Source: Aculops lycopersici | Lineage: Eukaryota; Arthropoda; Arachnida; Trombidiformes; Eriophyidae | Assembly (NCBI GenBank): GCA_015350385.1 | Contig: WNKI01000004.1 | Span: 426,762-446,846, forward strand | Direction: 5' to 3' | Length of the DNA: 20,085 nucleotides | Shown here: positions 1 through 6,827 of the stretch, piece after piece | Position numbering within the stretch: position 1 is the first letter of the stretch | Layout: every line of letters begins with the position of its first letter | Program-made: the position numbers and the translations under genes | Notes under the pieces: model-generated | Told to the model about the DNA's origin: nothing | Seen by the model: the letters and a program-made list of their open reading frames with translations, nothing else | Database searches by the model: none

Positions 1-2704
1 CAGGTGCATATGTCTCTTTGAAATCTACGTCTGGAATTTGAGTGAATCCCTTGGCAACTAGTCTTGCCTTGAAGCGCTCGACGCTTCCGTTGGGGTTCAT
101 TTTAGTTTTGAACACCCACTTGTTTTTGATTGGCCTTGCGCCTGGTGGTTTGTCTACTAAAACCCAGGTCTTATTGGCTGCTAGCGCCGCTATCTCCTCG
201 TCCATAGCACGCTTCCATTGAGGCCAGTTGGGATCGTTTTTGGCATCATTAACCGTGCGCGGCTCGTCCATCAGAGTGAAGAGCGCAGCACCTTGTTGCA
301 TCAGATTGGCACCTCCGGTGAGGGACCTAGCGACCGAGCGAGTGACCCGTCTGAAGTAGGACGGTTGCTCGTCGCTGTCATCATCTGATGATGGCTCTGA
401 TTGATCGACGATCTCAGTTGCGTCGGAGTCTGAGTCGTCATCATCAAATAGTTTGACAGTATAGTCTGATTTTGGGCCTATAGTTTCACCTTCGGTGTGG
501 TTAAATCTCCCACCTGATTGTGGCGAGAGAAACTTGGCGTCACACGAGGTAACAACTTGTTCAATTGGTTCTTTGATATAGAACCTATAGGTGTTGTGGC
601 GCTCAGTATAGCCCACAAAGATCGCTGGTTCGCCTCTAGGCGCCAGTTTGCCATCTCGATGACTATCATCTTCTCTGATGATGGCCTTTTGCCCGAAAAT
701 CCTGAGATTGCTGAGATCAGGTTTCTCACCTGTGAGCAATTCATATCTTGTCATCGTCGGATGCTTCCGACTCAACAGGCGATTTTGAGTGTAAACCACT
801 GTGTTTAAGCACTCAGCCCATAGCGACTCAGGTAAGCCAGAGTCGCTCAGCAAAGTTCTAATTCCGTCTAATACGGATCGATTAGCTCGCTCAGCACGTC
901 CGTTTTGCTCGGGAGTGTAGCTAGCTGCAAAGTAGTGGATGATTCCACGCTCGCGAGTCCAATTGATTAGCGAGTTATTGTTAAACTCAGAGCCATTGTC
1001 AGATACAATAGCTTTGATTGGTCGGCGAGAAATCAACTCGGCTTGTGTGACCAGCTGTTTAACACTGTTTGGTATAGAACTTTTGGCCGCAACGGCCTCG
1101 AAGAACTTGTAGCCTGAGAGTTCTTCCGTGGCAAGTAGAAAGAAACGCGAGTTGCCTAAACTGTTGGTTTTGAACGGGCCAACTGTGTCGAGATGCAAAG
1201 CAGCTGCAGTCTCGGTCGCGTGAGTTGGTCGCCTAGATGGGTGCTGGCCTCTACAGAGCTTGCCGTAGACGCAAGCTGAACACTCGCCTTCAAGAGGGCC
1301 AGTCACACCCATGCCAGTCACTGCATCTGACTTAGCCATTGCCTTTACAGTTTCATAGTTGCAATGCGCTAGTCGCTTGTGCCAGTCGCTCAAGCTTGCG
1401 CCTATAAGCGAGCCTTGAGCCGGTGACTCGGCTGTCGGTGTGAGATCGATAAAGTAGTAGATGTCGCCTACATTTTTCGCGACACTAAAGACAAGCTTGT
1501 TGTCTCTGTAAAAGTTGGCTGTGTGCATGTCCATCTTGACATCACACCCAAGTTCAATTGTTCGCCCAACCGATATCAAATTTTCTGACAGTTCTGGAAT
1601 CCACAAGACTTTTGTGAGTTGTCCATAGAACCTGTCACTTGTGAACGGCATTGTGCCTTCACCATAGGCGTTGAGTGCTCGACCGTCGCCTATATAGATC
1701 GGCTTGGGGACTACGAACTCTTCGTAGTCAACTAGGTAGTCGCGATATGGGGTCATATGATTCGATGCCCCTGAGTCAAGAATCCACGACGACTTACCTT
1801 TCGACAGGATGTGCTTGCCGGCATTGAGAGCTCCTGTGTTGAAGTTTTTGTTTTGATGCTGCTGCTGCTGCTGCTGAGCAGGCTTACGCTCTTCCTGTTG
1901 AGTTTGCTGTGGCCGTGAGGAGCGCCATGTCTGTTGATGGGCTTGCTGATTATTTGATCGCTGCTGATCTTGTGGTTGCTGGTTGAACCTCTTCTTCCTC
2001 TCGTTGTCCGCCTTGAGCTTGCGGCACTCACGCCACTTGTGGCCGGGCTTCTTGCAATAGTTGCATGTCAAAGTTGATGCGGGCCGCTTGGTCTGACCTG
2101 TAGCCAGAGAGCACTCGCCTACTGAGAGAGCTACGTCTCTCTTGCTGCCACCCTCGTGCTGATTGTCGAGGTGGTGTTGAATCTTGAGCTGAGAAATAAG
2201 CTCACTAACCTCGCCGTCCGGCTTGGACATAGTGAACATTTGGACTGTCAGCTTGTAGTGTTGAGGCAGAGAGTTGGAGAACACCCAGAGCTTAGTCTGC
2301 CGATCAACTGCGTGGCTGGAGAGCTCGAGCTTACCAAGTAAGTTCTCGTAGCGGCCAGCGAACTGAACGATGCTCTCATTCTTGTGCATCTTCATGCTGA
2401 GAAACTCAGCGAGGGCTGTGCTCCTCATGTTGCTGAGGGCCCCTTCGTGATTCTCCTGAATCTTGATCCATAGCTCTCTCGCTGTATCGCAGACTCCGGT
2501 GGCGGAAATCTGCCGTGGATCCATTGCCATGTACATGATAGCCTCCGCCTTCTCGTTACTTACCAGATCTTCATCTGATTCAATCTTCGTGGACACTATG
2601 TAGTCCCACAAGTTCTTGCTCTTGAGTTGAGAAGTCAATATTACCTTCCATGTTGAGTAATTGTTTGCTGTTAGCTTGTCTATTTTGCTCTCGATTGAGG
2701 CCAT
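1..2704 (-). CDS. copia gag-pol polyprotein, partial (C-terminus beyond window)
   Basis: This is an open frame of 901 codons from the ATG at 2704 to the window edge, with no stop. It encodes the polyprotein that packages, processes and integrates the element. Approximate residues: copia-type capsid region 1-200, beginning MASIESKIDKLTANNYSTWK; CCHC zinc knuckle CX2CX4HX4C near 214-227; Gln-rich linker 240-285; aspartic protease with WILDSGASNHM near 306-316; GAG-pre-integrase zinc-binding region with WHKRLAH and CSACVYGK, 440-481; integrase core with D near 505, D near 568 and E near 604, the last two 35 residues apart; an acidic Asp/Ser-rich linker near 753-777; and the start of copia reverse transcriptase near 842 (NKTWVLVDKP, then KARLVAKGFTQ and ETYAP). 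The ATG is chosen because it opens the conserved capsid N-terminus and lies just after the small leader ORFs. Confidence 0.93.
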   Translation of the reverse strand, partial: MASIESKIDKLTANNYSTWKVILTSQLKSKNLWDYIVSTKIESDEDLVSNEKAEAIMYMAMDPRQISATGVCDTARELWIKIQENHEGALSNMRSTALAEFLSMKMHKNESIVQFAGRYENLLGKLELSSHAVDRQTKLWVFSNSLPQHYKLTVQMFTMSKPDGEVSELISQLKIQHHLDNQHEGGSKRDVALSVGECSLATGQTKRPASTLTCNYCKKPGHKWRECRKLKADNERKKRFNQQPQDQQRSNNQQAHQQTWRSSRPQQTQQEERKPAQQQQQQHQNKNFNTGALNAGKHILSKGKSSWILDSGASNHMTPYRDYLVDYEEFVVPKPIYIGDGRALNAYGEGTMPFTSDRFYGQLTKVLWIPELSENLISVGRTIELGCDVKMDMHTANFYRDNKLVFSVAKNVGDIYYFIDLTPTAESPAQGSLIGASLSDWHKRLAHCNYETVKAMAKSDAVTGMGVTGPLEGECSACVYGKLCRGQHPSRRPTHATETAAALHLDTVGPFKTNSLGNSRFFLLATEELSGYKFFEAVAAKSSIPNSVKQLVTQAELISRRPIKAIVSDNGSEFNNNSLINWTRERGIIHYFAASYTPEQNGRAERANRSVLDGIRTLLSDSGLPESLWAECLNTVVYTQNRLLSRKHPTMTRYELLTGEKPDLSNLRIFGQKAIIREDDSHRDGKLAPRGEPAIFVGYTERHNTYRFYIKEPIEQVVTSCDAKFLSPQSGGRFNHTEGETIGPKSDYTVKLFDDDDSDSDATEIVDQSEPSSDDDSDEQPSYFRRVTRSVARSLTGGANLMQQGAALFTLMDEPRTVNDAKNDPNWPQWKRAMDEEIAALAANKTWVLVDKPPGARPIKNKWVFKTKMNPNGSVERFKARLVAKGFTQIPDVDFKETYAP

Positions 2705-2722
2705 CTTGATGCCTTTGAATGT

Positions 2723-2884
2723 CTAGTCTTCTTCGCAGGGAAATACACTTCGGCCTGCGGCTACTCTTTGTCTTGCGTATTCGTTGAGATCGCAGAATAG
2801 TTGATTAATCTCGCTCTCGATCGCGTTGGCGATTTGATTGAATGGCGCTAAGATGAAGATGATCAAGATTTGCGTTGTGTTCAT
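2723..2884 (-). CDS. small leader ORF in copia element, 53 aa with signal-like N-terminus
   Basis: This complete ORF runs from ATG at 2884 to TAG at 2725-2723, in the leader just ahead of gag. The peptide starts MNTTQILIIFILAP; residues 6-14 are strongly hydrophobic, followed by a polar stretch and a possible signal-peptidase site after Ala21 (IANA). The remaining 32 or so residues are charged, with two cysteines (31 and 50) that could pair. It begins 17 nt after the stop of the upstream cysteine-rich ORF and ends 18 nt before the gag ATG, so the three frames lie in tandem. I do not recognise a family. It could be a secreted or membrane-anchored peptide, or a fortuitous uORF that controls gag translation. 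Confidence 0.5.
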   Translation of the reverse strand: MNTTQILIIFILAPFNQIANAIESEINQLFCDLNEYARQRVAAGRSVFPCEED

Positions 2885-2901
2885 TGTTAATTGTCAGTTG
2901 A

Positions 2902-3141
2902 TTACTTGAGTCTCAGGCAGTGCCTGCATTTTGCGTCTTCTTCGAAGCCCCAGTAGTTGTCATTTGCTGGTAGAATGTAGCAATCTGGTAAGTGGATGTC
3001 GCCACAGCTGTCGCACTTTGGATAGACTTGGTTAACTCTCAGGTAGCACTCGCAGTCACATTGATTTGGCAGACATCTTGGGATGCTTGAGGCGAACTTG
3101 TTTGCTTCCTCACGAGTGATTGTGTGCTTGACTATTGTCAT
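2902..3141 (-). CDS. cysteine-rich leader ORF in copia element, 79 aa, zinc-ribbon-like
   Basis: This complete ORF runs from ATG at 3141 to TAA at 2904-2902, between the primer binding site and gag. It has nine cysteines (23, 28, 30, 32, 43, 46, 54, 72, 75) and a histidine at 50. Two CX2C pairs (43/46 and 72/75) lie 25 residues apart, which resembles a zinc-ribbon or treble-clef ligand set; the CX1CX1C run at 28-32 could hold a second metal. Codon choice looks like that of the neighbouring gag frame. I do not know a matching family. Copia elements normally have a short non-coding leader, so this would be an accessory protein. Alternatives are a captured host fragment or a translational uORF. 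Function is not claimed. Confidence 0.55.
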   Translation of the reverse strand: MTIVKHTITREEANKFASSIPRCLPNQCDCECYLRVNQVYPKCDSCGDIHLPDCYILPANDNYWGFEEDAKCRHCLRLK

Positions 3142-3282
3142 TTTGCTTGATGTAGTTGTTATACTTGGTGCACTGGGAGCAATTGTCTGTCTTCTGCTTG
3201 CTTATTGTCTCATAGTTTGTCTTCTTTTCTTCGAGTAATCTTGTGTACTGACTTACTTTTGGGTAACCTTCCCCTGCTACCA
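3142..3282 (-). other. copia leader upstream of the small ORFs
   Basis: This is the untranslated leader from the primer binding site to the first small ORF. It contains a four-codon mini-ORF (ATG AGA CAA TAA) and a consensus splice donor GTAAGT at 3256-3251. Possible acceptor AGs lie just before the gag ATG near 2704. A spliced RNA could therefore skip both small ORFs and place gag first, while unspliced RNA would express them. No transcript data are available to decide. Confidence 0.5.
3267..3282 (-). promoter_or_regulatory. primer binding site, initiator-Met tRNA type
   Basis: On the minus strand, TGGTAGCAGGGGAAGG follows the LTR end CTCTAACA with no gap. The first nine bases complement the 3' end of a eukaryotic initiator Met tRNA (CTGCTACCA). 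From memory of the insect tRNA, 14 of 16 bases agree. This fixes the inner LTR edge at 3283 and the direction of the element. Confidence 0.8.
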
Positions 3283-3787
3283 TGTTAGAGAAATGGGGAA
3301 ATTAAGTTTGACGCGGAGGCGGAGAATCTTTTTCGTGTTGCTTCTACAAATTCGAGAATACAACTAACTTTATTTTCGGTTAGTTACATGGTTTTATACT
3401 GATTTAGTTTACATTGATTTGTGTTGCGCGACGCTGCGCTGACACGCCCAATTTTGGGTCGAAGACGATTCTTCGATTTTTGTACTGTTTTGAGTTGCCA
3501 GACTGCCTAAAATTCTGGTCTCTGTGAGATTTTCTGGGTCCGAGAGTCCTCTGGTCGTCCTTTAGTCCAGATGGCCGAGGTCATTGCCTCATGTTGCGCC
3601 TGCCGAAGCCGCAACAAGAGGCTTCCTTTGTTCCAAATGATCCTGGTGAAACAGTTTGGGCTCTTCCATCTGTTGCGCCCTGCTTTCCTTTGTTTGATGT
3701 GGCTGCCAGTTGCTCGCTAATGTTAGCGTACTGGTCACATCGTTGGTTAGTTGCGCTTGCAGCAGCGCGCCAGTAGATTAGTTAACA
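3283..3787 (-). repeat. 5' LTR of the minus-strand copia element (outer edge uncertain)
   Basis: The inner edge is set by the adjoining primer binding site: the LTR ends CTCTAACA in its own direction. The outer edge is placed at 3787 because the minus strand there begins TGTTAACT, matching the terminal TGTTA/TAACA pattern and giving about 505 bp. Inside, on the minus strand, are a TATA box (TATAAAA, 3398-3392) and a poly(A) signal (AATAAA, 3374-3369), the normal U3/R layout. The second LTR is outside the window, so the length is unconfirmed; the edge could lie anywhere up to about 4200. Confidence 0.6.
3369..3398 (-). promoter_or_regulatory. LTR core promoter (TATAAAA) and poly(A) signal (AATAAA)
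   Basis: TATAAAA at 3398-3392 is followed 17 nt later by AATAAA at 3374-3369 on the minus strand. Transcription of the element would start some 25-30 nt after the TATA box, close to the poly(A) signal, giving a short R region. The plus-strand LTR nearby shows the same order with a 12-nt spacing. Confidence 0.65.
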
Positions 3788-4227
3788 GTGAGTGATTTAG
3801 CGTTGCCGCTGATCACTGTTAGTTGCGCGCCCATAGGAGTGTGGGCACACAAGTTAGTCCGCTGGCGCCGCGCTGTCTGACAGCATCGGCACCTTTACGA
3901 GATTCGCTAGTTGGATAGGCTGCCTCTGTCAGATCTCGTTCATATTTAGACCTCAGCTGCTCGATAGCTTGGCTTGTCAGTTGGCCTTGGTCCGGTGTGA
4001 TTCCAATCACAAATGCCCAAGATATCATAATTATTTGGCGCTAGCTATGTGGCGATCAACGCCGCTCAATGCCATTCAACGCAGCTCACTGTGTGTGTGG
4101 ACACCAGTGCTCGCTGCTAAACTACGCTAGCGCCTACACGCGCCTACGCGCGCCCATACGCGCCCATACGCGCCCATCCTCGCCCATCCTCGCCCATCCT
4201 CGCCAATGAGAGTTGGGTTAGTTGCTG
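3788..4227. other. spacer between the two copia elements
   Basis: About 440 bp with no recognised gene. A 69-codon minus-strand frame (4028-3819, beginning MISWAFVIGITPDQGQ) has no family I know and may be chance, LTR or leftover element sequence. The right end carries a 10-bp minisatellite. Some of this stretch could belong to the minus-strand LTR if that LTR is longer than placed here. Confidence 0.5.
4131..4205. repeat. 10-bp minisatellite, about 7.5 units
   Basis: The units register exactly every 10 bp: CGCCTACACG, CGCCTACGCG, CGCCCATACG twice, CGCCCATCCT three times, then a partial CGCCA. The homogenised neighbours at the right end suggest recent slippage or unequal exchange. It stops about 23 bp before the broken 5' edge of the plus-strand copia fragment. 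Confidence 0.9.
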
Positions 4228-4530
4228 CAGGACTCCAGTCAACACTTTGTGAGGGAGCAATTCAAGAGGGGATTGTTTGATGTGCAACATGTGCCATCAC
4301 GCGGTCAAAAGGCGGATTATTTGACCAAGCGGTTGAGTGCCGAGTTACTCGCAGAGCAACGTAAGCTCACTGGGATTATTTCGAGACGTGAAACGAAATT
4401 GGATGAGAAATTTGGCCTGACAGTCGCGATCGAGAGGGGGTGTTGGAGATACGATCACTCCTGCCAGCTCGGTCAGCGGGCTCCACGGATGAGCAAGAGG
4501 GTGTGGCGGTACGCGCCGCACGCAGGATAA
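4228..4530 (+). pseudogene. copia pol remnant: C-terminus of RNase H
   Basis: The frame reads SQHFVREQFKRGLFDVQHV and then QKADYLTKRLS, the standard end of copia RNase H (usually HFxRExxxxGxxxxxxVPxxxQxADxLTKxL). The catalytic D, E, D residues lie in the missing upstream part, so this fragment cannot work. The frame has no stop before the LTR: it runs through the polypurine tract and ends about 87 nt inside the LTR at 4528-4530. That could be the normal end of pol in this family or result from loss of the original stop. Confidence 0.75.
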
Positions 4531-4596
4531 GATTTCTTCATATAAATACTGTAGCACACGAATAAACCATACACATTCACGATTATAACTCTAACA
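4441..4596 (+). repeat. 3' LTR of the plus-strand copia fragment, 156 bp
   Basis: It starts TGTTGGAG directly after the polypurine tract and ends CTCTAACA, an 8-bp terminal inverted repeat with one mismatch and canonical TG/CA ends. It contains TATAAATA at 4541-4548 and AATAAA at 4561-4566. It is short even for copia, but complete by these criteria. Confidence 0.8.
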
Positions 4597-5059
4597 CATT
4601 CTGCAAAAGAGCGCAACGGTAGCGACGTAACACACTCTTGCTGACGTGAATGTTGCATTTCGCGCACCCGAAACAGGCGGCAAACAGCTGATCTTGTGTA
4701 CGATCGTCAGCATAAGCATACACACACACACAATCTCAAACGTAATCGTGGCGCTTCATCATGGTTTCAAAAGTCACCTGTGTCAGGTGAGCCACCTGTA
4801 AGAGTTGTGGGCCGGAAAGCTAGTTTTTGAGCTCGGACTCTAATAGCGGTTTTGCGATTCACAGAGGAGATTGTTCTCCTATCAATTGGAATGCAAACAA
4901 TGAGCCGGCCGGCGAGTTGCTGCCAGTTGTAGGCAGATCGCTCTTTTTGAGGCGAGAAACGAAAAAGATTGACAAATTTTGGAACACAAACTAGTAGCTT
5001 GTTGGCACTCATGAGAATCTGAGAGCTGATTCGATCATCGACGTAGAGTCTATAAATTG
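4597..5059. other. intergenic stretch between the copia stub and the Epac 3' end
   Basis: I see no gene here. A minus-strand 81-codon frame (5012-4767) has no recognisable features. A short CA dinucleotide run lies near 4720-4732. Any Epac transcript ending past its poly(A) signal would stop in the right end of this stretch. Confidence 0.5.
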
Positions 5060-5065
5060 TTTATT
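5060..5065 (-). terminator. poly(A) signal of Epac (AATAAA)
   Basis: AATAAA on the minus strand lies 53 nt after the Epac stop codon (TGA, 5121-5119). It is the first such signal downstream and predicts a very short 3' UTR of about 70-90 nt. Confidence 0.6.
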
Positions 5066-5118
5066 CTAATCTCATCTCCTCTGGGACAGTATAAAACTGC
5101 AAAAAAGATTTCTATCCA

Positions 5119-6627
5119 TCAAGTCTTGCGATGCTCCAACTGATGTGACATCTGAGTTAGTGTTCGTTGATTGTCAATTATCTTCAAATCCCTAAAGAAC
5201 AACTCAATACTTCTAATTGATCCCTTGAACTTGCAAACACTCTGATCCAATTTCATGGGTCTCGATTTGCAATACCTAATTGTTCGTAGTGTTTGCGCAA
5301 CCATTTGCATCTTCTCAAAGTTGATCAGTCCATTCTCCAGGTAAGTCTTGTTTCCCTCGTGCGCAAAGGTCATATCCTTGATCAGTAGCGGCATAAAGGG
5401 AATTATGGGCGGTTCCATTTTTGAGATGAAAATCCTGTAACGTCGGTGATTGCGCGACGGATCAATTTGACTCTCGAACTGGGAGAAGGTTCGCTTTAGT
5501 TTGCTAGGTAACTTTTCCCAAGTTTGCGTTAGTCTTGCCACCGCCATATTGCTAAGTCCCATAATGATTGCAAAGAAGGCATTGAGATTCTGCAGTTCCT
5601 TGCAGTGGGCGGCAATTTTAATAAATTTGCGCAAGATTTGCACCCTTTTGGAGAGAGAAGTTGTGAGGCAAATCTGAGTCACAACCCAGTATTGAATCTC
5701 GTTGAAGTGTCTTAGGAAAACATTTAAATTTGCAGTTACTTGTTTAAAGTTGTGCCTACCAAGGACACAATAAACCAATTCAAATTCGTGCACGTTCTTT
5801 AGTAATGACCAAGCTAGTTGAGTTAAACAATAAGCTATATCCCTTGAAGAGAATTCCTCTAGCCGACCAACCGAAAGGCTCATTTGAGTCTTGATATCGG
5901 CGTAGTTGGTTGGCGTTGAGTTGAGCAAATGCGAGTTGATCACTTGTTGTTGTTGCTGTTGGTCGGCCAATTGGTTATTGTTGAGCTGTTGAGTTGGATC
6001 CGAGCTCATCGAACCACCACCTGTTTGCTGGGAATCAATTGCAATCTGAAGCTGAGGATTGTTGCTATTCGGGGTACTGCCCACAAGACCCTGGTAGACT
6101 TCCTGGAATGGATCCTGCTCCGGAAGTGGACTTATGGCGTCAATGTGATCGAGAGGACAGACAAAAATGCGTCCATTTACCGAGAGATTAGTGGAAACGC
6201 TAAACTCCGAGTCATTGAAGATGATTCGTTCGCCATTTGATTTAACATGGACCAAAATCAACTCTTTATCTTGCAAATTGAGTTTCTTTGCCGCCATCAG
6301 CTTGATCTCGGCGGCCTTCTCGTCGATGCGAGTTTTTAACGTGGTGAAAGAGTGATCAGCACAATAGACCCTGAAGACAAGCTCGTCTTCCGGCTGGATG
6401 GGACTGGAAAGCTTGTGCTCGAACCTTCTTCGATGCAACGAGGCGAGAAAGAGCTCGGTGGCCAGCGGCGAGGCGGTTGCACTGAGCTCCCATTGGCCGG
6501 AGTGGCGTCTGATGGGTAGAATGTTGCCGTAGATATCGTCGATCCAGCGCTGAACCCCCCGGTGCCGAGACTCCAGACTCTCCTCCAGGTGGAGCTCCAA
6601 GATCCTTGCCACAACCTTGAGCTCGGG
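5119..6627 (-). CDS. Epac: Epac last exon: RA domain and CDC25-type Rap GEF catalytic domain
   Basis: This is the terminal exon, 502 codons plus TGA, entered in phase 0 after a TAG acceptor at 6630-6628 (first codons CCC GAG CTC). It encodes the end of the REM region, an RA domain (from about DELVFRVYCADHSFTT to NGRIFVCPLDHIDAISPLPEQ), a 75-residue Gln/Asn/Ser-rich linker absent in vertebrates, and the CDC25-homology domain. The catalytic part is very conserved: RHNFKQVTANLNVFLR, FNEIQYWVV, KFIKIAAHCKE, FFAIIMGLSN, the helical-hairpin region IPFMPLLIKDMTFAHEGNKT, and the family C-terminus IDNQRTLTQMSH. This domain loads GTP onto Rap at membranes. No key residue appears missing. An upstream GTG codon in the same frame is not a start; the exon is spliced. 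Confidence 0.96.
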   Translation of the reverse strand, partial: PELKVVARILELHLEESLESRHRGVQRWIDDIYGNILPIRRHSGQWELSATASPLATELFLASLHRRRFEHKLSSPIQPEDELVFRVYCADHSFTTLKTRIDEKAAEIKLMAAKKLNLQDKELILVHVKSNGERIIFNDSEFSVSTNLSVNGRIFVCPLDHIDAISPLPEQDPFQEVYQGLVGSTPNSNNPQLQIAIDSQQTGGGSMSSDPTQQLNNNQLADQQQQQQVINSHLLNSTPTNYADIKTQMSLSVGRLEEFSSRDIAYCLTQLAWSLLKNVHEFELVYCVLGRHNFKQVTANLNVFLRHFNEIQYWVVTQICLTTSLSKRVQILRKFIKIAAHCKELQNLNAFFAIIMGLSNMAVARLTQTWEKLPSKLKRTFSQFESQIDPSRNHRRYRIFISKMEPPIIPFMPLLIKDMTFAHEGNKTYLENGLINFEKMQMVAQTLRTIRYCKSRPMKLDQSVCKFKGSIRSIELFFRDLKIIDNQRTLTQMSHQLEHRKT

Positions 6628-6809
6628 CTATCGGTGTTGTGAGGGGCGCGAAATAAGGTTGCATTTGGTTTAAGAGATGTGTCGTGATATGAGGTTAGTG
6701 AGATGGCAAGTGAGAGGGCGAGTGAGTAAGTTGGACTGTCGTATTATTTGTGTGCGAATGGCGCCTTGTATTTGATGACGAGTGAGGGGAAAAGTATGGC
6801 AAAGAGAAA

Positions 6810-6827
6810 AGAGAGAGAGAGAGAGAG
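6810..6827. repeat. GA dinucleotide microsatellite
   Basis: About nine GA units on the plus strand, inside the large 3' intron, followed directly by the word CTAGCTTGCC. Confidence 0.9.

Larger units (their letters stand above)
1..3787 (-). mobile_element. Ty1/copia LTR retrotransposon, 5' two-thirds, runs off the left edge
   Basis: Read on the minus strand, the order is 5' LTR, primer binding site, leader with two small ORFs, then a continuous gag-pol frame. The domain order protease, integrase, reverse transcriptase is diagnostic of Ty1/copia rather than Ty3/gypsy. No stop or frameshift was found in the 901 visible gag-pol codons, so the copy looks young and possibly competent. The rest of reverse transcriptase, RNase H and the 3' LTR lie outside the window, so LTR identity and target-site duplication cannot be checked. 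The outer boundary at 3787 is my best guess from a terminal TGTTA/TAACA match. The element sits downstream of the 3' end of the Epac gene, in the same orientation. Confidence 0.9.
4228..4596 (+). mobile_element. 3' stub of a second copia element (RNase H end, PPT, LTR)
   Basis: A plus-strand fragment holds the last part of a copia pol, a polypurine tract (GAGAGGGGG, 4432-4440) and a complete-looking 3' LTR. Everything 5' of the RNase H C-terminus is missing: homology begins abruptly near 4235, preceded in frame by a stop at 4219-4221. Its LTR differs in length and sequence from that of the minus-strand element, so it is a separate family. The five bases after the LTR (CATTC, 4597-4601) are the candidate target-site copy, but no left partner exists here. 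Confidence 0.8.

Noticed and set aside
518..808. Plus-strand ORF of 96 codons
   Set aside because: It is antisense to the integrase/pol part of the copia gag-pol frame; no features of its own.
1753..2031. Minus-strand 92-codon ORF
   Set aside because: It overlaps the real gag-pol frame (zinc knuckle to protease) in another frame.
3819..4028. Minus-strand 69-codon ORF in the spacer between copia elements
   Set aside because: No family recognised and no conserved motif; length is compatible with chance. Mentioned only under the spacer.
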